Shown here piece after piece: positions 54,621-63,201 of a stretch of DNA of 64,000 bases; positions within the stretch are counted from its first letter, which is position 1; every line of letters begins with the position of its first letter. The DNA is from Azospirillum sp. TSA2s. GTDB taxonomy: Bacteria; Pseudomonadota; Alphaproteobacteria; Azospirillales; Azospirillaceae. The position numbers were made by a program, and so were the translations under genes. The DNA lies in the NCBI RefSeq assembly GCF_004923315.1, contig NZ_CP039642.1, positions 310,001 through 374,000 of the forward strand, read 5' to 3'. A model generated the notes under the pieces. It was not told the origin of the DNA. It saw nothing but the letters and a program-made list of their open reading frames with translations, and did no database searches.

Positions 54621-56465
54621 CTACCGCCTCACCCGCTCCGGCGGGAAGCGCAGCCGCACCGTGGTGCCGCGTCCCGGCGCGCTGTCGACGGCGATGCCGC
54701 CGCCATGCAGCTCCACCAGCGCGGCGGTCAGCGGCAGGCCGAGGCCGGAGCCGTGCTGCGTTGCCGTCATCCGGTCGCGGGTCGGATCATGGATCTGGGC
54801 GAAGGCGGTCAGCGCCTGTGGGATGCGCTCCGGCGGCATGCCGCGTCCATCGTCGGCGACCGCCAGGATCAGGCTGCCGGCCGCGTCGCGCTCCGCCGAC
54901 ACCGTCACATGGCCACCGGGATCGGTGAATTTCAGGGCGTTCCCGACGAGGTTGGTCAGCATCTGCCGGACCAGCGACGGATCGGCCCACAGCACCGGCA
55001 GGTCGGCCGGCAGCCGGGCCGACAGCGCCACACCCGACCGTTCGGCCCGCGCCGCCATCATCGACAGGGTGGCGTCGACGATCAGGGAGGGCGGGCAATC
55101 CTCCTCGTGCAGTTCCAGCCGCCCGGCCTCGATGCGGGCGAGGTCGAGCAGGTTGTTGATCAGCTCCAGCATATAGTCGCCGGCCGCGACGATCTGCGCT
55201 GCCGCCTCGCCATAGCGCGGGCTGCCCGGCGGTCCCAGCAGCTGGTCGCGCAGGATCTCGGCAAAGCCCATCACCGCGGTCAGCGGCGTGCGCAGCTCGT
55301 GGCTCAGGTGATGGACATAGTCGGACTTGCGGCGGTTGGCGGCGGCCAGTTCCAGCGCCCGTGCCTTCAGGTCGGTGATGTCGGTGCGCAGGCCGACGGT
55401 CCCGCCGTCGCGGGTCCGCCGCTCCTCGATCCGCAGCCATCGGCCATCGGCCAGCTGCACCTCCATCGGCGGGCCGCCATGGCGGTGCAGGTCCAGCCGC
55501 CGGGCCATCCAGTCCTCCGCCCGTTCCGGCGGGATCCGATAGAGGCCGCGCCGCATCCCGTCGTGCAGCAGACTCTCGAACGGCGTGCCGGGCTGCGCCA
55601 GATCGGGGTCGGAGATCTTCAGGTCGCGGTAGCGCCGGTTGAACAGCACCAGCCGGTCGTCGGCGTCATACAGGACGAACCCCTCGCCGATGCTGTCGAT
55701 GGCGTCCAGCAGCAGCCGGTTGGCCCGCTCCGCCCGCTGTTCCGCCCGTGCCCGGCCGGTGATGTTGCGCAGGATGCAGAGGATGCGGTCGCCGTCGTCG
55801 GAAAGGGCGACCAGCCGGGCCTCGAACACCGCGTCCCCCTCTCCGCCGGTTTCCCCGCCGGTTTCCCCATTGACCGGGAGGCGGATGACGACGCTGGCGG
55901 TCGGGTTGGCGGTTGCGGCGCCGGCCGCTACCCGTTCCAGCGCCTCCACCAGCGGTGCGGCGGTGGCTTCGGGCAGCACCTCCTGGATGCGGCCGTTCAG
56001 GAAGCGCTGTGCCGGGATGCCGAGATCGGCGGGACTGCCGGCGGCGAAGTCCAGGATGCTGCCGTCGCGCCGCAGCTCGAAGCGCAAATCGGGATAGGCG
56101 TAGGACAGGGCGACCAGCTGTTCGTTCAGCCGCGCCACCTCCTGCCGGGCGGCAAGATCGGCCGGCGCCTCCACCAGCACGAAATCGCACCCCGGAACAG
56201 GGCCGATGCGCACGGTCAGAGACAGCGCTGCACCGTCGGCGCGGCGGATGGTCACGGCGCGTTCGGCGGCCGCCGTCGGCGCCGGTCCGGCAGGCGTCAT
56301 GCGCAGAGTTCCGCCCATCGCGTCGGGGTCGAGCAGTTTGCGGGCCGTCCGGTTCAGCCAGACGACGCCGCCATCCTCGGCCCGGACCAGCCACAGCGGC
56401 GTGGCAAGGCCGGTTAGCAGAGTCAGGTCCGGCAAGGCGGGCATCGTGGCGGACAGGGACGGCAT
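54621..56465 (-). CDS. Cytosolic PAS-domain sensor histidine kinase
   Basis: A 614-residue kinase without membrane segments. It has a PAS-like region near residues 10-75, a second about 85-215, and a third clear PAS domain about 235-360 (AIDSIGEGFVLYDADDRLV, NRRYRDL). HisKA follows (about 375-440, phospho-acceptor in HHLSHELRTPLTAVMG) and HATPase_c (about 480-610, with VGNALKFTD and GSGLGLPL). No receiver domain and no neighbouring response-regulator gene are present, so its partner is elsewhere. ATG 56465 starts the longest frame; ATG 56444 is an alternative. The signal is probably cytosolic. Confidence 0.9.
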   Translation of the reverse strand: MPSLSATMPALPDLTLLTGLATPLWLVRAEDGGVVWLNRTARKLLDPDAMGGTLRMTPAGPAPTAAAERAVTIRRADGAALSLTVRIGPVPGCDFVLVEAPADLAARQEVARLNEQLVALSYAYPDLRFELRRDGSILDFAAGSPADLGIPAQRFLNGRIQEVLPEATAAPLVEALERVAAGAATANPTASVVIRLPVNGETGGETGGEGDAVFEARLVALSDDGDRILCILRNITGRARAEQRAERANRLLLDAIDSIGEGFVLYDADDRLVLFNRRYRDLKISDPDLAQPGTPFESLLHDGMRRGLYRIPPERAEDWMARRLDLHRHGGPPMEVQLADGRWLRIEERRTRDGGTVGLRTDITDLKARALELAAANRRKSDYVHHLSHELRTPLTAVMGFAEILRDQLLGPPGSPRYGEAAAQIVAAGDYMLELINNLLDLARIEAGRLELHEEDCPPSLIVDATLSMMAARAERSGVALSARLPADLPVLWADPSLVRQMLTNLVGNALKFTDPGGHVTVSAERDAAGSLILAVADDGRGMPPERIPQALTAFAQIHDPTRDRMTATQHGSGLGLPLTAALVELHGGGIAVDSAPGRGTTVRLRFPPERVRR

Positions 56466-56562
56466 CGACTCCCCGGCGGCGGGTGTTCCGGACAGGGATC
56501 TGTCGCGTCATGGAAGGATAGCACAATGGCATGAAAACAGCCATCCGTTGAGGCGTGGCGGC

Positions 56563-58257
56563 TCACCCGTCCGTCGGCGTGTCCCAGTAATGGCAGGCGA
56601 CATGGTGGCCGGGCGCCACCTCCTCCAGCGCCGGGACCGCTTGGGCGCAGAACTCCCGCGCCAGCGGGCAGCGGCGGCGCAGCGGGCAGCCGGCCGGCTG
56701 GCCGAAGGCGGACGGCGCATCGCCCTCCAGTGCCGGGCGCTCGCCACGGGAGGCCGCCAGCATGGCGCGGCTGTAGGGGTGCAGCGGCGCGGTGCGCAGG
56801 GTCTCGGCGTCGGCGCTCTCCACCACCCGGCCGGCCAGCATCACGATGCCGCGATGGGCGTCGCGCAGCCCCTCGTCATAGCGGTCGGTCGCCAGCACCA
56901 GCGACAGGCGGCGGCGGTCGCGCACCGCCATCAGCGTGTCGAGGAAGGTCTCGCGCTCCTCCGCCGACAGGCTGGCCGCCGGTTCGTCGGCGATCAGCAC
57001 GCGCGGCTCCGGCAGGATGGCGCGGGCGAGGCCGGCATGGGCCGCCTCCGCCACCGTCAGCGCAGAGGGCCAACGCAGCGCCGCCTCGGGACGCAGGCCG
57101 GCCTCCTCCAGCGCCTCGTCGATGCGGTGGTCGCGGCGGTCGGCGGCGATGTCGGGGCGCAGGCTTTCCAGCGCGAGATCGAACTGGGCGCCGACCGTCA
57201 TGGCCGGGTCGAAGGACGCGGCCGGGTCGGGGAACAGCGGCTGCAGGTCGCGGCGGGCACGGCGCAGCCCACTGTTGTCGGGGTCCTCCCCCACGGCCGG
57301 CGGCGCCGAGGCGGCCATCAGGTCGCGGCCCATCCACACCACCGCCCCCGCCGTCGGCGGCGGCAGGCAGAGCAGCGAGCGGGCGAGCGTCGCCTTGGCG
57401 CTGCCGGTCTCGCCCAGCAGGGCCAGCGTCTCCCCCGTCCGCAGATCCAGGTCGATGTCATGCAGGACGGCCAGCGTCCGCGCCTCCCCCTTCGGACCGG
57501 GGGAGAGCGGATAGGACATGCCGACGCCGCGGGCATGCAGGCGGGCGGTGCCCGGCGGCTCCAGCGGCGTCAGCGGGGCGGTGCGCGGCGGCCTGGGCGG
57601 CAGCAGACGGCCGCGGCGGAGCGAAAGCACATGGTCGGCGGGACCGGCCACCCCGTCCTCCGGCCGTCCGGCGAGGATCAGCGCCACCCCGTCGGCCCGC
57701 GCCCAGTCGGCCAGCCGGTGGAGAAGCCGCAGCCGCACCGTCGGATCCAGCCCGGCGGCCGGCGCGTCGGCCAGCAGCACCGCCGGCCCCACCGCCACCG
57801 CCATGGCGAACAGGCAGGCCCAGCGCAGGGAGTCCGGCAGCTGTTCGGGCGGCAGGTCGAAGCGGCGGGCGGCGGCGGGCACGCCCATGCGGTCCAGCCC
57901 GTCGGCGGTCCGGCGCAGCGCCGAGCGCAGATCCAGCCCCAAATGGTGGCCGACGACCTCCGCCACCTGCAGGGCCAGCGGCCGGCGCGGCGCCAGCCGT
58001 CCGCCCTGGGCGATCAGCAGATGCCCGTCGACGCGGATGCCGCCGGCCACGTCGACACCGGCCGGGGCCCCGGACGATGCCTGACCGGCGAGCGCCGCCA
58101 GCAGGGCGGTCTTGCCGCTGCCGGCCCCGCCGGTGACGGCCAGCACCTCCCCCCGCTCCACCCGAAGGTTCGCGCGGTCGAGCAGGACGCGGTCGCCCAG
58201 CATCAGGGTCAGCGCCTCGGTCTCCAACGGCGCGGGCTTTGCGGAGATGTGGTTCAT
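56563..58257 (-). CDS. Fused dipeptide/oligopeptide-type ABC ATPase with degenerate motifs
   Basis: A 564-residue protein with two tandem ABC-type domains, as in fused DppD-DppF/GsiA proteins. Domain 1 (about residues 12-220) keeps Walker A (GGAGSGKT, 43-50), but its signature region is not LSGGQ (LPDSLRW), the Walker B glutamate is Ala (LLADAPAAG) and the switch His is missing. Domain 2 (about 245-500) has Walker A GETGSAKAT, lacking the Gly and Ser/Thr needed, a signature replaced by LTVAEAA, and an intact Walker B LIADEP. The C-terminal oligopeptide-type segment (HPYSRAML, CPLRRRCPLAREFC) is kept. Activity is doubtful. Its start overlaps the permease gene by four bases. Confidence 0.85.
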   Translation of the reverse strand: MNHISAKPAPLETEALTLMLGDRVLLDRANLRVERGEVLAVTGGAGSGKTALLAALAGQASSGAPAGVDVAGGIRVDGHLLIAQGGRLAPRRPLALQVAEVVGHHLGLDLRSALRRTADGLDRMGVPAAARRFDLPPEQLPDSLRWACLFAMAVAVGPAVLLADAPAAGLDPTVRLRLLHRLADWARADGVALILAGRPEDGVAGPADHVLSLRRGRLLPPRPPRTAPLTPLEPPGTARLHARGVGMSYPLSPGPKGEARTLAVLHDIDLDLRTGETLALLGETGSAKATLARSLLCLPPPTAGAVVWMGRDLMAASAPPAVGEDPDNSGLRRARRDLQPLFPDPAASFDPAMTVGAQFDLALESLRPDIAADRRDHRIDEALEEAGLRPEAALRWPSALTVAEAAHAGLARAILPEPRVLIADEPAASLSAEERETFLDTLMAVRDRRRLSLVLATDRYDEGLRDAHRGIVMLAGRVVESADAETLRTAPLHPYSRAMLAASRGERPALEGDAPSAFGQPAGCPLRRRCPLAREFCAQAVPALEEVAPGHHVACHYWDTPTDG

Positions 58258-59057
58258 GACTTGCGGTTGTTCATGGCTAGCATGCCGTCGGCGATGGCGC
58301 AGGCGGCCCAGAGGGCGAGCGCCAGCAGCAGGGCCGGCGGGGCGAAGGCCACCGGGTCACCCAGCCGCGCCGCCAGCCCGACCGAAGCGCCCCAACTGCC
58401 CAGCGCCGGCGGCAGGCCGAGGCCGAGCAGGCTGGCGAAACTCTCCGCCGCCAGCACGCGGGGCAGGGCCAGCGTTCCGGCGGCCAGCAGCGGGCGCGTC
58501 AGGTTGGGGATCAGGTGCCGGCGCAGCACCTCGCCCTCCGGCAGGCCGGCGGCGCGGGCGGCGGTCAGGAACTCCGCCCGCAACAGGGCCGACAGTTCGG
58601 CATGGGCGAGGGCGGCGACAGCCGGGGCGGCGGTCAGCGCGGTGACCAGGGCCAGCAGCCAGACCTTACCCATCAGCCCGCCGGCCAACGGAATCAGCAG
58701 GGCGAGCGGCCAGCCGGCCATGCGGTGGGCGGCGGCGATGACGCGCCGCTCCACCCGGTTGCCGACCAGATTGCCGAGCAGCCCGGCCAGCAACGCCCAG
58801 CCGATACCCAGCGCCCCGCCCAACACCGCGGCCAGCAGCGCGAAGGACAGGCTGCCCCGCCCGTCGAGCAACGCCGCGGCGACCGGGTCGGCGTCCAGCC
58901 GGTGGACCGCGCTGCCGTCCGCCATCAGCGGCGCTGCGGCGCAGGCGAGCGCCAGGGCGGCGAGCACGGCGGCCCCGGACAGTTGGCGGGCGAAGCCGGC
59001 GCGCGGCGGCTCCGGCGGTACCGGGTGGGAAAGCGGCGATTGGTCGAACTCGGCCAT
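58254..59057 (-). CDS. DppC/OppC-type ABC permease
   Basis: A 267-residue inner-membrane permease with about six TM helices. The cytosolic EAA-type loop is EFLTAARAAGLPEGEVLRRH followed by LIPNL, in the right place for coupling to an ATPase. The first periplasmic region is shorter than in most OppC proteins. It starts with a short cytosolic lead at ATG 59057; its stop overlaps the ATPase gene start by four bases. No substrate-binding protein gene is nearby. Confidence 0.8.
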   Translation of the reverse strand: MAEFDQSPLSHPVPPEPPRAGFARQLSGAAVLAALALACAAAPLMADGSAVHRLDADPVAAALLDGRGSLSFALLAAVLGGALGIGWALLAGLLGNLVGNRVERRVIAAAHRMAGWPLALLIPLAGGLMGKVWLLALVTALTAAPAVAALAHAELSALLRAEFLTAARAAGLPEGEVLRRHLIPNLTRPLLAAGTLALPRVLAAESFASLLGLGLPPALGSWGASVGLAARLGDPVAFAPPALLLALALWAACAIADGMLAMNNRKS

Positions 59058-59075
59058 CAGGGTCCTTCGCGGCGG

Positions 59076-59840
59076 TCACGCCCCCTCATAGGGCGTGGAG
59101 CTGTGGTTGGCCGGGTCGATCCAGTCGCGCACCCCAAGGCCCAGCGCGTTCAGCAATGCGGTCAGCCCGCCCAGCGCCAGCAGCGCCGGCACCGCCCCGG
59201 CGGCCGAGCCGGCACGCGCGGCATCGATCATCAGCACCCCGGCGCCCGGCAGATCCAGCAGGCTTTCCAGCGCCACCGCCCCGACCATCGCCGCCAGCAC
59301 CGCGGCGCGCAGCCCCCCCATCACCGGGGCGACCGCCTGCGGCAGGGCGTGGTGGCGCAGTACGGTGCGTTCGTCCAGCCCCAACCCGCGCGCCATGCGC
59401 ACCGCCGCGCCCTCCGGCCCGGAGCCCAGGGCGCGGCCCATCGCCGGACGCGCCAGCCGGGCGGCTTGGCAGGCGGCGGGAATCGACAGGGCGGTCCAGG
59501 CCAGCGGCGCCGCCGACGCCCCCGCCCGCACCGCGAGCGCCGCGACGGCGGCCAGCAGGAATCCCGGCAACAGCGGCCCGGCCCCGGCCAGCAGCCGCCC
59601 GACCAGCCCGCCGGCCGACCGCGGCGCCACCGCCGCCCAGGATCCGGCCACCGTGCCTAGCGCGGTGCCGACCGCCAGCGACGGAAGGGTGAGCAGAAGC
59701 GTGACCACCAGCCCGCGCAGCAGCGCCATGGCGGCATCCGGCTGCGGCGCCACCAGCGCCGACAGCCCCACCCCGGCCGCCATCGGCAGGACGGCGGTCG
59801 GCACGGCATCGATCAGGCGGCGGATCACGGGACGCGGCAT
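59076..59840 (-). CDS. DppB/OppB-type ABC permease
   Basis: A 254-residue inner-membrane permease related to DppB/OppB, with about six TM helices and an EAA-like loop MARGLGLDERTVLRHHALPQ. Full DppB proteins are usually about 300-330 residues, so this one is short, mainly in the N-terminal periplasmic loop. ATG 59840 precedes PRPVIRRLIDAVPTAVLPM; the open frame runs further upstream, but without family residues. It is the first gene of the three-gene ABC unit, 18 bases before the next permease, and the CRISPR array begins 160 bases upstream. Confidence 0.75.
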   Translation of the reverse strand: MPRPVIRRLIDAVPTAVLPMAAGVGLSALVAPQPDAAMALLRGLVVTLLLTLPSLAVGTALGTVAGSWAAVAPRSAGGLVGRLLAGAGPLLPGFLLAAVAALAVRAGASAAPLAWTALSIPAACQAARLARPAMGRALGSGPEGAAVRMARGLGLDERTVLRHHALPQAVAPVMGGLRAAVLAAMVGAVALESLLDLPGAGVLMIDAARAGSAAGAVPALLALGGLTALLNALGLGVRDWIDPANHSSTPYEGA

Positions 59841-60000
59841 CTGGGCAGGGGGACCGGTGTGGAAAGATCCAATAGGTACGACATGCGACCGTAAGCGCCC
59901 CACCCCCCGCCGGGCAACAGAATTAGCGCCGGCCGGCGCCTCCATCCCGGGGGGTTGCCGCGATACCCGATCAGAGCAACGACGCCGGGTTCATGTGTGT

Positions 60001-60566
60001 ACGTCCATGGGGCCCGAAGAATTTTGCCCGGGAAGACCCTCCTCGATCATATCGAGGTCCGCGGCGCCGGGGGCGCTTCAATGAGGCCCGAGCATTTCTG
60101 CCCGGGAAGACACGACCACATCGGAAAGTACATGGGGTTCGGTCCAACGCTTCAATGAGGCCCGAGCATTTCTGCCCGGGAAGACTGCGCGCGACCACCT
60201 GATGGCCACGCTGAAGATCAGCGGTGCTTCAATGAGGCCCGAGCATTTCTGCCCGGGAAGACTACGCGTGGCGGATGGCGCGACGGCTGAAGGAATTGCT
60301 GGCTTCAATGAGGCCCGAGCATTTCTGCCCGGGAAGACGCTGCTCAAGAATCTGCCGAACCTGAAGGAGAACATCGCGCTTCAATGAGGCCCGAGCATTT
60401 CTGCCCGGGAAGACCCCGCCAACTCCCGCTCCACCACCTCCAGTTCCACCATGCTTCAATGAGGCCCGAGCATTTCTGCCCGGGAAGACGCCTACGAAGA
60501 GGGCGACGTGACCGCCCCGCTTACCACAGGCTTCAATGAGGCCCGAGCATTTCTGCCCGGGAAGAC
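60001..60566 (-). CRISPR. CRISPR array, eight repeats and seven spacers
   Basis: Seven identical 37-base repeats start at 60075, 60149, 60226, 60302, 60378, 60453 and 60530. They read GCTTCAATGAGGCC at one end and TGCCCGGGAAGAC at the other. A degenerate eighth repeat with eight mismatches occupies 60001-60037. Spacers are 37-40 bases and all different. The repeat forms a hairpin (CCCGAGCA with TGCCCGGG, one mismatch). On the minus strand the repeat ends ATTGAAGC, the usual 3' end of crRNA repeats. The degenerate copy lies at the 60001 end, so the leader is at 60567 onward and transcription is on the minus strand. No cas gene is in the window. Confidence 0.97.
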
Positions 60567-60993
60567 CCCCTACCCCGCAGCCCACTGAAAGGCAATGTGG
60601 ATTCGCCACGTTTGCGAGGGGTCCGTGTTCCTGACCGGTCGGTTAGGATTTTCCGGTTCCGTTTCGTTCTTCACCTTGTCAAAGAACCTCGCGAAATCAA
60701 TATGATCGCCTGATGCGAGCGGTAGACGGGGATTCGCGTGCGTCCCAGCGCTCGCAAAGAGACGTGGGCAGCGGAACAAAGGTAGCACAGGTTGAGGGGG
60801 CTCGCCAGCATCGTCCTCAGACTGGCCCCCACCACGCCCGCCTCCAACCCATACCCGTGTCCCATAACCCGACCACCACGCTTGACTTTCAGCACCGATT
60901 TTGTACTATATCGCCGCCTGCTCCGCCGGAGAGGCCAGGGCCTGCCATCTGGGGGCCTTGCACCCGTCATATCGCTTTGCACGAGGATGTGAC
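60567..60993. other. CRISPR leader side and rpoH upstream region
   Basis: This 427-base gap lies between the array and rpoH and has no supported gene. The part from about 60600 to 60715 is AT-rich for this genome and is the probable CRISPR leader and promoter, transcribed toward the array. The right part carries the rpoH promoter candidate at 60882-60909. An open frame across 60713-60997 is not protein-like. Confidence 0.6.
60882..60909 (+). promoter_or_regulatory. Possible housekeeping promoter of rpoH
   Basis: TTGACT (60882-60887) and TACTAT (60904-60909), 16 bases apart, lie 85 bases before the rpoH start. The -35 element is close to the consensus; the -10 element matches four of six positions. 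It is the best sigma-70-like pair in the gap. Confidence 0.4.
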
Positions 60994-61875
60994 ATGAGCA
61001 CCGCCATTGCCCTCCGTTCGCCCGATTCCGGCGAATCGCTGTCCCGCTACATCAACGACACGCATCGTTACCCGGTCCTGCCGGCCGAGGACGAATACAT
61101 GCTGGCCAAGGCCTGGACCGAGCATGGCGATGTCGATGCGGCGCACAAGCTGGTCACCAGCCACCTTCGTCTCGTCGTCAAGATCGCCGGCGGTTACCGC
61201 GGCTACGGCCTGCCGCTGTCCGACCTGATCGCCGAGGGCAATCTCGGCCTGATGACCGCCGTCAAGAAATTCGAACCCGAGCGCGGCTTCCGCCTGTCCA
61301 CCTACGCGATGTGGTGGATCAAGGCCTCGATCCAGGATTACATCCTGCGGTCCTGGAGCCTTGTGAAGATCGGCACCACCGCCGCGCAGAAGAAGCTGTT
61401 CTTCAGCCTGGGCCGCCTGAAGCGGAAGCTGGGCGAATACGGCAGCGGCGACCTGCAGCCCGACAGCGTCACCAGCATCGCCAACGACCTGTCGGTGCCG
61501 GAGGAGGACGTGGTCGCCATGAACCGCCGCCTGTCGGCGCCGGTGGCCTCGCTGAACGCGCCGATGAGCGCCGACGGCGATTCCGGCGAATGGCAGGACC
61601 TGCTGGCCGACGAGCGTCCGTCGGTGGAGGAGTCGCTGGTCGAGCGTGGCGAGGCCCGGCAGCGCAGCGCCCTGCTGCACGAGGCGATGGGCGTGCTGAA
61701 CGACCGCGAGCGCGACATCCTGACCAGCCGTCGCCTGTCCGACAGCCCGCTGACCCTGGAAGACCTGTCGGTCCGTTACGGCGTCAGCCGCGAGCGCATC
61801 CGCCAGATCGAGGAAAAGGCCTTCGAGAAGGTCGCCCGCCAGACCCGCGTCCTGGCCGCCGCTGTCGCGGCCTGA
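60994..61875 (+). CDS. rpoH: RNA polymerase sigma-32 factor (RpoH)
   Basis: A 293-residue heat-shock sigma factor. Region 2 is clear (LRLVVKIAGGYRGYGLPLSD, then the -10-binding FRLSTYAMWWIKASIQDYIL). The RpoH box QKKLFFSLGRLKRKL follows, diagnostic of sigma-32. Region 4 at the C-terminus has LEDLSVRYGVSRERIRQIEE. ATG 60994 gives a start typical of alphaproteobacterial RpoH proteins. A likely sigma-70-type promoter lies upstream. Alphaproteobacteria often carry several rpoH genes, so it need not be the main one. A small hypothetical gene follows. Confidence 0.95.
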   Translation: MSTAIALRSPDSGESLSRYINDTHRYPVLPAEDEYMLAKAWTEHGDVDAAHKLVTSHLRLVVKIAGGYRGYGLPLSDLIAEGNLGLMTAVKKFEPERGFRLSTYAMWWIKASIQDYILRSWSLVKIGTTAAQKKLFFSLGRLKRKLGEYGSGDLQPDSVTSIANDLSVPEEDVVAMNRRLSAPVASLNAPMSADGDSGEWQDLLADERPSVEESLVERGEARQRSALLHEAMGVLNDRERDILTSRRLSDSPLTLEDLSVRYGVSRERIRQIEEKAFEKVARQTRVLAAAVAA

Positions 61876-61991
61876 CCGGGAACAGAGGCGGGACGCCGGG
61901 TTCGGAATCCCCGCCAGCATCGGCGGGAAGCGCCGTGTAACCCCTCCATCAGCGCCGGCGGTTTCCGCCGGCCCTCGTGGAGGCGGCTCCC

Positions 61992-62195
61992 ATGTCGAAA
62001 AGCATTTCCCGAACCTCGACGATCGAGGTCATCAAGGACGCGCTGACCCTGTATGAATGCAACAGGATCAGCCGCTGGCAGGTCATCAACCGCCTGATCC
62101 ATCTCGGTCTCTCGCCCGACGACGCCAACACCATCGCCGACCATGGCAGCGTCCCGCCCCGGATCCTGAGCGGCCTTGGCGTTCTGCGCCGATGA
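61992..62195 (+). CDS. Small hypothetical protein downstream of rpoH
   Basis: A 67-residue basic protein of unknown function with a helical centre (TIEVIKDALTLYECNRISRW, then QVINRLIHLGLSPDDANTIA). The second half resembles a short helix-turn-helix-like hairpin, but no family is recognised. ATG 61992 gives a compact product; the frame is open from 61977. It lies 116 bases after rpoH on the same strand and might be co-transcribed. Confidence 0.5.
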   Translation: MSKSISRTSTIEVIKDALTLYECNRISRWQVINRLIHLGLSPDDANTIADHGSVPPRILSGLGVLRR

Positions 62196-62331
62196 GCACG
62201 GCGGACACCGCCTTCGCGACGGCATTCCCGGCGGCGGCGCGGATGCGCGAAGAGCTGTTGCGCAGGGTGCGCCTCCCTCGCCATGATCGCGGTCCGGCTT
62301 GAACAGACTTAATTTCCCCAAGGAGTCCGCG

Positions 62332-63189
62332 ATGCCCAGCTATCCCGCCGCCTATCAGGCCAGCAAAGGCTCGGCGCTCGATGTCGACCGCGCTTTTTAC
62401 GGGCGCATCGGGTCGGAGACCGGCGGACGGGAGCTGGTGGACAGCTTCGTGGTGCCGATCCGCTCCGGCCGTGCCTGGATCGTGCCGGCCGGCCATGTCT
62501 TTCGCATCGTCACCATCGAGGGGCCGCAGGTCGCCGACCTCAACATCTGGAACCGCCACAACCCGCGCGAACGCTTCTGGGCCTCGCGCACCCGGCAGCT
62601 CCAGCAGGCGCATGTCAGCACGTTCGACCGGCTGTGGTCGACCCTGCCCTTTCTGCGGCCGCTGGCGACGATCACCCACGACACGCTGGCCGATTACGGC
62701 ATCGACGAATATGGCGGCCGGGTCCACGACCTGCTGGGCACCCGCTGCGATCCCTATGTCAACCGCATGCTGACGGGCGAGGATTTCCATCACCACTGCC
62801 ATTCCAACCTGACCCGCGCCGTGGCCCCCTATGGCCTGACCGAGTTCGACGTGCATGACGTGCTGAACGTCTTCCAGGTCACCGGGCTGAACGCCGAAGA
62901 CAAGTATTTCATGAAGGCCTGCCCAGCCAAGAAGGGCGATTTCCTGGAGTTCTTCGCCGAGATCGACCTGCTCTGCGCCCTGTCGACCTGCCCCGGCGGC
63001 GATCTCAGCGTGCCGCTGTGGGGTCCGGACGCCCGCGACCCGCTGGAGGTCTGCCGTCCGTTGGGCGTCGAGGTCTACCGGCTGGACCCGGCGCTGCTGG
63101 CGGGCTGGTCGTCGCCGGAGGTCGCGGCCTATCGCGGCAACCACGGCATGACGCTGCAGACGCCGCCGTGGGAGAAGGATTTGGCGTAA
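62332..63189 (+). CDS. DUF1989 (urea carboxylase-associated) family protein
   Basis: A 285-residue protein of the DUF1989 family. It includes VPIRSGRAWIVPAGHVFRIV, VADLNIWNRHNPRERF, DLLGTRCDPYVNRML and HHHCHSNLTRAV with conserved histidines and cysteines, and CPAKKGDFLEFFAEIDLLC. Relatives lie with urea carboxylase genes or with amidohydrolases, but the reaction is not established for this copy. ATG 62332 follows an AAGGAG ribosome site at 62320-62325. It is convergent with a LysR-type regulator gene. Confidence 0.82.
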   Translation: MPSYPAAYQASKGSALDVDRAFYGRIGSETGGRELVDSFVVPIRSGRAWIVPAGHVFRIVTIEGPQVADLNIWNRHNPRERFWASRTRQLQQAHVSTFDRLWSTLPFLRPLATITHDTLADYGIDEYGGRVHDLLGTRCDPYVNRMLTGEDFHHHCHSNLTRAVAPYGLTEFDVHDVLNVFQVTGLNAEDKYFMKACPAKKGDFLEFFAEIDLLCALSTCPGGDLSVPLWGPDARDPLEVCRPLGVEVYRLDPALLAGWSSPEVAAYRGNHGMTLQTPPWEKDLA

Positions 63190-63201
63190 TGGCGTGACGC
63201 T

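Noticed and set aside
60078..60609. Short open frames inside the CRISPR array encoding repeated FPGRNARASLK peptides
   Set aside because: They arise from the direct repeats of the array and have no ribosome site or conserved protein features.
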